64,000 nucleotides of DNA, taken from the NCBI GenBank assembly GCA_018907035.1, contig JACCIC010000296.1, forward strand, positions 62,001 through 126,000, given 5' to 3'. A program made the position numbers and the translations under genes. This document shows, piece after piece, positions 1-9,354 of the stretch. This DNA comes from Sycobia sp. Sy_11 (Eukaryota > Arthropoda > Insecta > Hymenoptera > Epichrysomallidae). Position 1 is the first letter of the stretch, and the number at the start of each line of letters is the position of its first letter. The notes below the pieces were generated by a model. It ran no database searches and had not been told where the DNA came from. It worked only from the letters and a program-made list of their open reading frames with translations.

Positions 1-170
1 TATATATATATTTTCTGCACCAGGCTTCATAATTCTTTATTTGATTTGTACGGCATTGAATATTTTCTTCAGCGCCACCTATTCAAAAAATCAGAAATTA
101 AAGTTCTCACTTTTTTATCTACAGAATTGGCAACTTGCATTATAACCATAATAAAATCTTATATTTAGTT

Positions 171-458
171 TTACTCCCTCAATTCTATGAATAGAAAGAT
201 GAAACAAAGTTCATTCGATTCATTATTCAATTCTACAGCCGGGGCTATCCCAGTTTGATCTGTACTATACGTATAAAATTTATAATATTTGTTGTTATTT
301 AATGTTACTGCAAAGCGGCGATGTCTATAGTGCAGACGACAGTTAGATAAACATTTTCTTATTTTTTTAAAGTAACTTTGAAACATATTATGAAAGCAGT
401 AAGGGATACCCCCAATTGTAGAATTTTTCAAAGATTCGTATAAAATTTGTTTCAACAT
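171..458 (-). CDS. Hypothetical protein, 95 codons, possibly Polinton-associated
   Basis: An open frame of 95 codons runs divergently from the ATPase-like frame, with the two putative start codons only 13 bases apart. The N-terminal half is basic and Cys/His/Tyr-rich (CFHNMFQSYFKK, then CRLHYRHRRF). The C-terminal third is ordinary and ends in an aromatic stretch. I do not recognise the family. Position next to Polinton genes suggests it could be a leftover of that element, but a chance frame in AT-rich DNA is also possible. No signal peptide or membrane segment is evident. Confidence 0.25.
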   Translation of the reverse strand: MLKQILYESLKNSTIGGIPYCFHNMFQSYFKKIRKCLSNCRLHYRHRRFAVTLNNNKYYKFYTYSTDQTGIAPAVELNNESNELCFIFLFIELRE

Positions 459-701
459 TGTACAACGTAAAATGAGGACGCAAAACGAAATCTACGATTT
501 ACACATTTTCATTTCCGTTTTAATAGTTCATCGTAGCGCTGGGATCGCGGTATGGAGCACTCTTAATATGTTAGTAATTTATCGACAAGATGGTGTGAAT
601 TTAAAACATATTTATGATGACCATGTCAATACTGATCTGTCTTTCAACGAGTTTCGTAACTTTTGTTCTAAATGCTGGAAAAATGATAAATATGGATTTG
701 C

Positions 702-1121
702 TGTTATGTTGAAAACTCTCCAACATGGAGAGGTTCCACGATTTCGTTTTGTTTTTAGATGGTTAGGTGTAAATAAATGAGTAGACACAATTTGAGCCAC
801 AGATTAAATTGATTTATTGGCTCTTGGGGAAAAGCCTAGAAGGCATAAAAACCCCACGAAACGTATATTTGTGTTTTGATTGAGATTTGTCTGATGCGCA
901 TAATGTGCTGTTGCACGTATTCGTATTAGGCGCTATGGCGCTACGCTTGTACCGTATTGACGGTAAGCACGGGGCCCCGGTGGACAAACAGTTGTCCTTT
1001 ATAGTCGTATAATCGTATAATTATGAATTCTGAATTGTATGAATGAATGTATTGAATGAATTATGAATGATTAAATATAAAGTAAATGTTAGAATTTAAC
1101 AAATAAGAAAAATGATGAAAT
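702..1121 (+). repeat. 5-prime LTR, truncated to 420 bases
   Basis: Matches 1462-1881 with about four substitutions in 420 bases (roughly 99% by eye). After 1121 the two copies diverge abruptly, marking the deletion breakpoint. High LTR identity implies a recent insertion into an already resident Polinton. Confidence 0.75.
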
Positions 1122-1461
1122 AAGAATAAATTCTACAGCCGAAGAATTATTTTAATGAATAAATAAACAAAAAACAAACATGTTATATTTTTATTAATTT
1201 ATTTATAACTATAATTTATTTATAAGTACTATATATATTGGACTAAATTATGTATAACTAAATCATATATATTTTCACTAAATTAAGTACTTAACTTAAA
1301 AGTTGTATGATGCTCCCTGGATGGCTCAACTGGACGAATCGTTTTGGCAAATAAGATAACCCCTGGAGATGATTTTCTTGCTGAGATGATGATTGCATAT
1401 GATTCGAATATTTTTTATAATTTATCACACGCGTGAATAGACCTCACAGGAGGCACCAAAA

Positions 1462-2087
1462 TGTTATGTTGAAAACTCTCCAACATGGAGAGGTTCCACG
1501 ATTTCGTTTTGTTTTTAGATGGTTAGGTGTAAATAAATGAGTAGACATAATTTGAGCCACAAATTAAATTGATTTATTGGCTCTTGGGGAAAAGCCTAGA
1601 AGGCATAAAAACCCCACGAAACGTATATTTGTGTTTTGATTGAGATTTGTCTAATGCGCATAATGTGCTGTTGCACGTATTCGTATTAGGCGCTATGGCG
1701 CTACGCTTGTACCGTATTGACGGTAAGCACGGGGCCCCGGTGGACAAACAGTTGTCCTTTATAGTCGTATAATCGTATAATTATGAATTCTGAATTGTAT
1801 GAATGAATGTATTGAATGAATTATGAATGATTAAATATAAAGTAAATATTAGAATTTAACAAATAAGAAAAATGATGAAATTAACGCGAACGTATTGTAT
1901 TAGTATAATAATTTAAACGCGTGCAATCGCAAGTAGATCTGAACTCGACGAACGATCGCGCTGAACTGACTCTTAATTTCGACGGGCTCGATCATCACGA
2001 TCACGCTCTCTTTGTGATCACATGAAATCGATATCTATAAACAAACCAAACCCGAATTCGATGAACTAAAACTTCGTCTACGGAACA
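1462..2087 (+). repeat. 3-prime LTR, full length (626 bases)
   Basis: Begins TGTTATG right after the polypurine-like tract and ends ...GGAACA before the TTTGC duplication. The portion beyond 1881 has no partner in the truncated left LTR. Confidence 0.7.
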
Positions 2088-2217
2088 TTTGCTGTTATTG
2101 ATAAAGATAGAACGATGGATGCTGGTAGATACAGAAAAGGTTTTGACTGTTTTGCAATAAAAAGAAATTAAAAAAATCTTAATCACTCAGTTCAATTTTA
2201 CACAGCAACACGACACC

Positions 2218-3135
2218 ATGTCGAACATTGAGAAAGAAAAGAGTATTCTTAGCGAGTTGATGCAAGCTCGTAAAGCTATTAAAAGAAAATCTGCACTATT
2301 GAAACAAGAGAGAGAGAATCTTGAAAAAGTTGTAGGAGATACATTGAAACCTGTCATTACACCACTTGAAGAGCTTGTCGAATCAAATAGTGTACAGTCT
2401 TCTAATCTCATTTCGAATGATCAGAGCATTAGAAAACCAACTAGATCCCGAAAAAAGTTGAGTTTTATGATAGATAATAATATTCGCTCAGCTTCCATGA
2501 AAGATTATGATTCCGATGATGATTTTGCCTCATTAGATAACTCAATGATGAATTCGACATTCAAATCTATGCATGAAGACAATGTTAAATCTAATATTTT
2601 GGATCAAAGCCGCAGTAAATTTGATAACATATATGAAGTAAGAAATATTGGAGGTATATACATGCTTGGCGATTCTGAAATTATATTTGATGATAATAAA
2701 ATAAAAGTGAAAGACTTAACTTATCCTAAAAGTAATGGACTAATGGAGCTACTTATTAAAAAAGAACCAGGCGACACACTGATAAGTTCAGCAGATCGTG
2801 AGAATTATCGCAGTATTTTAGAAGGAACAAGTGCTCACCGGAAAAAACATAGTAAAGATGAATCTATACGCTCATCGAAGAGTAGAAAATATTTCAACAT
2901 CATTGCACCAATGTTTCGCACCAGTCATACAAAAAAAAGAGGGGGAGGTCACCTACCTAAATATAAAATAGCAAAGAAAGATTCTTCAATAGAGTTAGTG
3001 TACTGGGATGATCCGAATGAGCTTGTTGAGAGACTACGATTACTAATTGCCGAACAATCAGCTGGAAATAACAATCATATCAATGAAATCCATTCAATTA
3101 TTGAAGAACTGCGTGAAATAGGATATATATATTAA
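2218..3135 (+). CDS. Polinton-associated coiled-coil protein, function unknown
   Basis: An intact 305-codon frame starting at ATG 2218, 46 bases after the ATPase frame ends. The first 45 residues are a charged coiled coil (KEKSILSELMQARKAIKRK). The centre is Ser/Asp-rich. Near residue 240 there is a basic KKRGGGHLPKYKIAKK patch. The C-terminus has a conserved-looking VYWDDPNELVERLRLL segment followed by an EIHSIIEELRE helix. I recognise this C-terminal pattern from uncharacterised proteins next to Polinton integrase and polymerase genes in insects; the function is not known to me. An architectural or DNA-binding role is only inference from the coil and basic patch. This is the only long undisrupted gene of the element, though an uninterrupted frame does not prove expression. 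Confidence 0.6.
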   Translation: MSNIEKEKSILSELMQARKAIKRKSALLKQERENLEKVVGDTLKPVITPLEELVESNSVQSSNLISNDQSIRKPTRSRKKLSFMIDNNIRSASMKDYDSDDDFASLDNSMMNSTFKSMHEDNVKSNILDQSRSKFDNIYEVRNIGGIYMLGDSEIIFDDNKIKVKDLTYPKSNGLMELLIKKEPGDTLISSADRENYRSILEGTSAHRKKHSKDESIRSSKSRKYFNIIAPMFRTSHTKKRGGGHLPKYKIAKKDSSIELVYWDDPNELVERLRLLIAEQSAGNNNHINEIHSIIEELREIGYIY

Positions 3136-3169
3136 TACACATTCGTATATTCTTCAATCAGTATCATCA

Positions 3170-4528
3170 TGAGTCTCGACTTGTTTGGAAGAATTTTGAG
3201 AGACTCGAAAATAAGAAATAAGAAATTTGAGAGACTCGAAAGGGAGTCGAGGTCCTCCAGGCGTTGGATACAATTTCACAACAGATGGCAATTTTGATAT
3301 AGAAAATAAACGTCTTTGTAATGTTGGTGAAGCTATTGAAAGTACTGATGCAGTTTGTGTAAAAACGTTATGTGTAATCTTGCAGAAGGAACTAAATACT
3401 GTATTTTCCAAAATTAATGAAATTCTAAAAGAAAATGAGAAATATTATGAACAAAATGGCTTGATAACAGCAGAGAAATTCAAAGATCTTTATCAAAAAT
3501 ATTATACACATAATGAAAATCGATTTAAATTGGAAGAAAGAATGAATAATTTCGATAAAAATCTTATGAAAACCAATCAGGATAAATCAGAACTGGAATC
3601 GAAACTGAAAACTCTTAGTGACTCACATACTCGTTTAAAAGATACTATGACACAATCGGTTTCGAATTTGAATGCTATTATAATAGATTTTAACAGGAAA
3701 ACAAATGCACCGACAAGATCAGCAAAGGTAAAGTCAGCAGGAAATAAAAAAGGGTTTCGTTACTTACTCACTGTTATAGATTTATTTTCGAAGTATGCTT
3801 GGGCTAAACCAGTAAAGTCAAAGAATGGTAACGATGTTACTCTCGCTATGAATACGATATTGAAACATGAAAGAGTACCATCAAATCTACAAACTGATCA
3901 AGGAAAAGAATTTTACAATGCACACTTCCAAAACCTCATGAAAAAGTATAAGATAAATTTATACTCTTCACACAGTAATCTTCATGCAAGTATTTGTGAA
4001 CGATTTAATAGAACCTTAAAAAATGCAATGTGGATACAATTCAGCAAACAAGGAAACTACAAATGAATAGGTATCCTACCGGATTTACTGAATGCTAACA
4101 ATTAAAGAAAACATCGAACAATAGGAATTGAGCCTGAAAATGTAAGCCAAGAAAACGAAAGGGAAGTGAAAAAGCGTTTTTCAATTGAGATGATAACAAG
4201 GAAAAAACCGTAATACAATGTCGGAGATAATGTACGAATAAGTAAAATAAAACATATTTTTGAAAAAGGCTATACACCTAATTGGTCCACTGAAATTTTT
4301 ACAATATCAAGAATTGTAAAAACTGATCCAGTAACTTATCACGTTAAAGATTATTACGATAAGCCTGTGTCTGGGGGTTTTTATGAAACTGAAATTCAAA
4401 AGACTAACTATCCCGAAATTTATCTTGTAGAAAAAGTGCTAAAACGGAGTGGTAACCGCGTATATGTTAAATGGTTAGGATTCAATAGTTAGGATAATAG
4501 TTGGATAAATAAAAAAGAAATTAATTGA
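3170..4528 (+). pseudogene. Coil/collagen-like segment fused to DDE integrase with chromodomain
   Basis: The frame starts at ATG 3170 and is shifted by a 31-base tandem duplication near 3195-3241. From 3227 it reads a short Gly-Pro collagen-like stretch (GSRGPPGVGYN), then about 130 residues of coiled coil. From about residue 176 of that frame it becomes a retroviral-type integrase core (GFRYLLTVIDLFSKYAW). The catalytic triad is present: Asp185, Asp224 (QTDQGKEF) and Glu258 (ICERFNR). The stop at 4064-4066 breaks the frame. Downstream triplets still encode an integrase C-terminal barrel-like part (about 4225-4420) and a chromodomain (YLVEKVLKR...VYVKWLGF) to 4528, with further stops. The N-terminal zinc-binding part of the integrase is missing at the fusion point. 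Confidence 0.7.
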
Positions 4529-4709
4529 ATACAAGATATAATATAAGTAACATACATGGATAGATGTAAGGACACTAATTTCAAAGTAAATAAGAAAGAC
4601 ATTGTATTATGATTATAATATTTATTTATATAATTAAGATATACATGTTTTTTATTTTTGACAAATAAATAATAAAAAGAAATTAAACAATGTGTTTTAT
4701 TATTATTAC

Positions 4710-5015
4710 TTAAGAAGTAGAAGTATTAAACTTAAAACAACTACCACCCCGATACTCTATAAATAAACAAAGCTTATTTGCTTTATTAGCTATATTTATG
4801 AAAAATTCTTCATCTTTTAATATGGCTGACGATATCTTTTGCGGTAAGAATATTTGAAAGTTTTCATCTATCTCCGCAACTACTTTCGTACCATATTTTG
4901 TGGAGACTTGCTTTAGAACAGTCACCATGTACTGATGATTTTTCTCCAATTCCGTACATTTCTTCCTCGGCAAGAAGTCGCTTTCCGAAATTTTATTCAG
5001 AGTGGCTAAATCCAT
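4710..5015 (-). CDS. Small Polinton-associated protein, possible OB-like single-strand DNA binder
   Basis: A 101-codon intact frame beginning at ATG 5013-5015, one base after a good splice acceptor (TTTTTTTTTTAG). The central part (KYGTKVVAEIDENFQIFLPQ) alternates hydrophobic and charged residues like beta strands. The C-terminal part ends in LFIEYRGGSCFKF. I associate this pattern with small hypothetical proteins encoded beside Polinton polymerases in insects. A single-strand DNA-binding or OB-fold role is inference only. It lies in the same direction as and downstream of the polymerase, so it may be expressed from a common or spliced transcript. Confidence 0.45.
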   Translation of the reverse strand: MDLATLNKISESDFLPRKKCTELEKNHQYMVTVLKQVSTKYGTKVVAEIDENFQIFLPQKISSAILKDEEFFINIANKANKLCLFIEYRGGSCFKFNTSTS

Positions 5016-5623
5016 TCTAAAAAAAAAAGAAATATTTTATAAATTCTATCATATTTTTTTTCTAAGAGAAAATTAACTATGAATCTTACCTTACTAGAAT
5101 AGTTTTTTTTCTTTGAAGAAGGACGACAATTCTCAAACTGTTCAACTGCTCGAATGAGTTCTTCATCATCCTCATGCTGTTCATATAGCTGATTCCCCAC
5201 CACAATTTCGGCCCCTTCCATTGCCTCATGGAGTACATCCCTTCTCTCGACTTCAACTGAGCTTACCCCTTCCAATATTTCCAATATTTCTATAGGATTC
5301 CATTCATGTAATAGTTCATCCGATGTATTATACTCCACGCTTATTGGTTCACCTTCACTGCTATAAAGCGTCATCCTCTCTCGTGCAGCTTGATATTCAT
5401 TGGTTGCTTTATGGCCTCTCTCTTGTTCTGCGTGTACATCTACCGTGACTCGAATCTCATTGGTGATTTTATTCTCCCTCTCTTCTTCCTTAGTAGCTGC
5501 ATGTACTTGAGCTACTCTTCCATTAGTCTCGTAGTATCCCCTCTCATTACCATTCCCCTCCTCTATTTGATGACTTTTACTTTCCATTATTTCCCTCTCA
5601 ACCTGACTTGCAGCTTGCGACAT
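5006..5623 (-). CDS. Acidic modular protein, continuous with the polymerase C-terminus
   Basis: This frame follows the polymerase tail (LPWGHY at about 5642) without an intervening stop; the first internal ATG is at 5621-5623. Residues run in imperfect 20-residue modules (ERGYYETNGRVAQVHAATK, then ERENKITNEIRV, then ERGHKATNEYQAA), rich in Glu, Thr and Ala. After these comes an acidic region (EHEDDEELIRAVEQFE) and a basic end that runs into the candidate intron. I do not recognise it. It may be a separate gene whose separation from the polymerase was lost, or a C-terminal extension. Repeats and low complexity make structural prediction unreliable. Confidence 0.4.
   Translation of the reverse strand: MSQAASQVEREIMESKSHQIEEGNGNERGYYETNGRVAQVHAATKEEERENKITNEIRVTVDVHAEQERGHKATNEYQAARERMTLYSSEGEPISVEYNTSDELLHEWNPIEILEILEGVSSVEVERRDVLHEAMEGAEIVVGNQLYEQHEDDEELIRAVEQFENCRPSSKKKNYSSKVRFIVNFLLEKKYDRIYKIFLFFLEWI
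5017..5089 (-). other. Candidate spliceosomal intron (73 bases)
   Basis: On the minus strand the donor reads AG|GTAAGA (5089) and the acceptor is a long T tract followed by AG (5018-5017). It falls between the modular acidic frame and the small protein. Splicing would join the upstream frame to a short tail, or the intron may sit in the leader of the small gene. Confidence 0.45.
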
Positions 5624-7540
5624 TTGCTCTTCTAGGATTTTATAGTGACCCCAAGGTAATGTGTTTGTAGTATTGGGCAATAAGTATCTTTTATCATCAA
5701 ATGGACTGAGGGCAATTTTTTCTGTTTTTCTGTATTCACTATGTGTAATTTTGAGTGAATGTTACACTGCTCTCGCTGTATAATCACGAGATCTTCCAAA
5801 CATCTTCGATAATCTTCAAACGTGATTGATGTTTTTACAACGTTCGATTTTATTCCTTTAGCTTTTTTCACTATCCCTCCTCCATCTACTAAAATACTGT
5901 ACATTTTACTCCGTAAACCGATAAATTCCATCATAATCTTTTCATTACATTCATCTTTCATGAGTCCAGGAACTTTTTTATTTTGTCGTGGAATACCATA
6001 CTGATTATTTTCGTCATAATCAGAAGTATCAAATCCATGAATATCTTGTTTCATTACTTGATACATATCAATATCCTCTACTTCATATATTAAGCTATCA
6101 GTATGAGTATACAAAAGCTTACACTTTTCGCCCACTCGACGTTTCATGTAAAAATAGTGAAAATCATACACTAATGTCTTTGATAGATCGAGGATACAAA
6201 GCCCAACGTATATCGGCTTTTTGATTGTTACACTTGATTTCTTAAGCTGAATGGCGACTAAATTTTCATCGAAAATTGCACAGCTATGATAATTAGGTAG
6301 GGCTATGCGTGACTCTGCTCCATATCGACCAGTGAATTTATTTACTAAACGTACATCAACGCGAGATCGCTCTCGCTCAATGCATTTTCCATATACAGCA
6401 TTAATTAATAATTTATAAAAAAGTTTTTCAAACTCATTCTTTGCATGCTTTGGTTTTTCAGTATTTAGTTCGACATATGGTTTCAGCCAGAGTTTCGGTT
6501 TAAAACTCAAAATTCTATGTACTTTTTTCAATCGAAGACCATTGTCAAGCGCTTGCTTAAGAGCACGATAATGAATTATATACCTTTTTTATCGTTCAAT
6601 ATAGTTAGCAGTTTCTTCTGTTTTGAACCAGGTGGTGTACGATGCTCAGCACAGAAAGGTAAATCACGATGTTGGTCATGTATTTCCTCAGGTTACTCCA
6701 AATCTACTTCAGCAATATAGCCGATATCAGAATCTGATGGTGTATTGAAAAAGTTACGAGTTGATTCATAATCAACCTACTTAAATTTTCCAATCGGTAA
6801 ATGCTGTACCATCGCCCAACCATATAGATTATTAATATCGTAATATAAAAGTGTCTTTATTTTATTTTTTTCATCATATCGCGATCCCATATATGGATTA
6901 TTTGCCTTTGAATATCGATTGCAGCACTGACTTATTCCACCCCGAATGCCTTATTCAATAAATAATAACATATCAATATCAGTCAGGAGCTCTAATTCTA
7001 CCTTTGTCATTTTTAGAGCTGCTGAAAATGTTAATCCTGGAGTAGTGTAAAAGTGTGCTGAACATAAGCTGTAAGCCTTAATAGATGTATTTCGAAAACT
7101 TTCGAAGACATCTGCTAAGAGGAGAATATCCGTTTTTAAGTATAAGTCTAAATACTCTCCTAATGTCTTTATTTTAAAACTTTCCCATACTTGAACAGCG
7201 TGCTTATAATCTTCTTCAGTAATATCTGAATCTGTTAATTTATTATAAAATTCATTTTTCGACGGCAGTTTTGTAGTTAATTATTTATCGAGTCCATCTA
7301 CAAAATCGTATAAGAATCTATAAATCTAAAATTTACATCACAGTCATCCATATACTTCGTAAATGAAATAATTTTTCCTTGTTATGAGGTATTAGAGTAA
7401 TTCGTCCATTCATCATTGTAGATGTTCCAAGTTCTTTTAAAATAAAATGTGTGTCATAATTGAGGTTATGAAAAAGTACGGGAATAAATTTTGAGTCTTT
7501 ATAGTTCAAATTGCATGAATTATGAGCAGCACCTCTGAAC

Positions 7541-7616
7541 CTAAAGAGAAAAAACAAATTAATCAAATTAATTATCAGATAAAATTATTTATTTTGTTTA
7601 TCTAAAAAAAACTTAC
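7541..7616 (-). other. Spliceosomal intron inside the polymerase gene (76 bases)
   Basis: The minus-strand donor is AG|GTAAGT (7616) and the acceptor is TTCTCTTTAG (7541). The exon junction restores the reading frame across the zinc-binding segment (HFTGR then FRGAAH), as a phase 2 intron. Stops in the intron explain why no single frame crosses here. Confidence 0.8.
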
Positions 7617-8364
7617 CTTCCTGTAAAATGACACTGATCTCGTACTGCCAGTTGCCCATCTAGAAATGGTTTGCGACATATATGGCAATCGGTCGACTAT
7701 TGAAAAGATAATTCTTCAAGGTCTGTGAGTTTCATTGGTTTTGGATTTTTATAGAGATAATCAATCTGCTCACCAATTGATTTCAGTTCACGAACAAACC
7801 ATTGTGCAAGCGTCTCGTCATATGGACTTTTCTGTCTATATGCTTTGTAAGCGAATAATTTGTCGTCAAAGCTACATTTTAAATAGAAACCTATACTGTA
7901 CGCTGCATGTAATTGAAAAGCAATCTCGTTTTCTGTCGGTTTTAATAAACATTCAAAATCTGCATAAATTACAAAAGGTACTTTTTCACTTTTACTATAA
8001 TCTTCAAATTTCAAAATGTTATTCGATGCGTTTGGTAAATTGATTCTACAATCGTTAATGTTTTTACAAAGATTTTCATGATTTTGTAGCCCTTCCTCAC
8101 TATAAAAATGTTGTAAGCATCGTTCACAATGGTATAATTTTTTATGAGCTTTACTCACTTGCGATCCTAAAAGTCTGGACATACTTTTAATCGAAACATA
8201 ATGGAATTTAGGTACACTTCCATTATCGTCCGGAATATTATTTTCTTCGTACTCGTCTATATAGAAATCTTGAATCAGGAGAATATTTGCATGTTTCTCT
8301 TTCTTATTTAATGAAATATGACAAGGTGATACTTCACATTTCGAACCGTACTTCCTAAGCATAT

Positions 8365-8400
8365 AAACATTTACTGAAATTTTCATTTCAGTAAATGTTT
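8365..8400. repeat. Perfect inverted repeat, 15-base arms, 6-base loop
   Basis: Arms 8365-8379 and 8386-8400 are exact reverse complements (AAACATTTACTGAAA). They sit at the junction where the polymerase frame is lost between the 8437-9111 and 7697-8386 segments, suggesting a templated palindromic insertion. Confidence 0.8.
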
Positions 8401-9354
8401 CAAAAATTAGTAGTTCAGTAAAAATTCAAAAATTATTCAATTTTCAAATTTCGAAATATCCTTCAGTTTTACAGGAAATTCTATATCACCAAAGTTCAAT
8501 TCGTTTGCAAATTTATCATAATTATGAACTCTTTGAGGATTTTTTTCATTTGGATGTAATGCTGAAAGAATAGCATATTTGAAGCATTGATTATCAATGT
8601 TATGAACGTTGATACATGCTCTTTTTGATGCTATGAATTTAGGGAGAGGAATGTATGATCTTCCCTTGTGAGGTGAAAATTTTTTCATATTTATGCACAA
8701 ACTAATAATACTTTTTAATGTCCATCCAGAATCTTTATCCTGAAATTCTTCTAGATGTGTAAGAAGTGGTTCCTTAATATGCTCCACATACCATTTTTCT
8801 AAATCAGTAGACATGTATATTGTAGCACTCACAGTTGTGAAATATTTAATGTCTGTTGTTTCCTCTCCATTTTTCTGCATGGAAAGCTCTGATATAAAAT
8901 CAGAATTTACTTTTATTGCTGTATATTCTTTTAAGCAAGCTCTAACTTTATCTTCAAAGAGCTTCTGTGCGTCAACCAAGAAACTTAGAATGTCCACATG
9001 TTCTAAATTAACAACAACGCCTGTTTTTATTCGATTTTTAAAAGCAGAATGTATATCTCGCCACTCTACTTTAGCTGATACGTTAGAGATTAGACTACCT
9101 CCCACTGACACTTCACTATCAAGATGATAACGAAATCTTGCTTGTAAACATGAAAGATGAGTCAGACATGTTAAACATTTTTGATTTTCTGCTCGAGAGA
9201 GGCCTTGTTTTTTGCCAAATGTCCTCAGCTTTATTATATCCTGTTCCGTTATTGATAGGTAATTCTCGAGTTCGATTATGTTTCATTCACTGATACGTTC
9301 GTAAATATCACGAAGTTGTTTCACTTTAAACTCAACAGACGAAAGAAAAGCCAT

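Larger units (their letters stand above)
702..2087 (+). mobile_element. LTR retrotransposon, internally deleted, inserted in the ATPase fragment
   Basis: The insertion starts TGTTATGTTG at 702 and ends GGAACA at 2087, so it has the canonical TG...CA termini. It is flanked by the direct duplication TTTGC (697-701 and 2088-2092). A 420-base block is repeated at an offset of 760 bases. The right copy continues to 2087 and is a full LTR; the left copy stops matching after 1121. A purine-rich stretch (about 1447-1461, aggaggcaccaaaa) sits directly before the right LTR like a polypurine tract, giving plus orientation. The deletion removed the end of the left LTR and nearly all internal coding sequence. 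Superfamily (BEL/Pao or Gypsy) cannot be decided; a 5-bp duplication fits either. Confidence 0.75.
472..2171 (+). pseudogene. Polinton packaging-ATPase-like C-terminal fragment, split by an LTR element
   Basis: The left part (472-701) encodes a segment with NLKHIYDDHVNTDLSF and a following CSKCWKNDKYGF. The remaining codons lie at 2093-2171, where a frame continues with VIDKDRTMDAGRYRKGFD and a stop at 2169-2171. The two pieces are separated by an inserted element bounded by the same five bases. The pattern resembles the C-terminal region of A32-like genome-packaging ATPases of insect Polintons. These pump DNA into capsids and have Walker A/B motifs further N-terminal. The Walker motifs are not present here, so the 5-prime half is missing or lies left of the window. 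The frame naturally stops 46 bases before the next gene. The family call rests on pattern memory; a search should confirm it. Confidence 0.5.
171..9354. mobile_element. Polinton/Maverick-type element relic (large virus-like DNA transposon)
   Basis: The block combines a C-terminal packaging-ATPase-like fragment, a DDE integrase with chromodomain tail and a family B, protein-primed type DNA polymerase on the opposite strand. That gene set is diagnostic of Polintons/Mavericks and related integrating virus-like elements. At about 9.2 kb it is much shorter than the usual 15-20 kb. I see no capsid or protease gene, and the integrase frame is fused to an unrelated coiled-coil segment, so an internal deletion probably removed the middle. 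Terminal inverted repeats were not found by eye, so the outer limits are those of the outermost related genes. All large genes carry stops, frameshifts or insertions; this is a dead copy. Confidence 0.7.
5642..9354 (-). pseudogene. Protein-primed type family B DNA polymerase of the Polinton relic
   Basis: Reading from ATG 9352-9354 the pieces are an N-terminal region (8437-9354, with a TGA near 9283-9285) and a zinc-finger-like CERCLQHFYSEEGLQNHENLC. Next come exonuclease motif I (YADFECLL, about 7944-7970), a zinc-binding HICRKPF/HFTGR segment interrupted by an intron, and exonuclease motif II (NLNYDTHFI). The polymerase motifs are A (NNLYGWAM, about 6811-6841), B (NAVYGK, about 6386-6403) and C (6094-6111). 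Motif C reads YTHTDS where the family has an acidic residue in place of His, so a metal-binding Asp is lost. Other damage includes an in-frame TAG near 7694, frameshifts near 7340 and 7275, and an inverted-repeat insertion near 8365-8436. It would replicate the element in the nucleus with a terminal protein; this copy cannot. Confidence 0.85.

Noticed and set aside
702..1881. Simple tandem duplication of 420 bases
   Set aside because: TG...CA ends, polypurine-like tract and a TTTGC target duplication support an LTR element instead.
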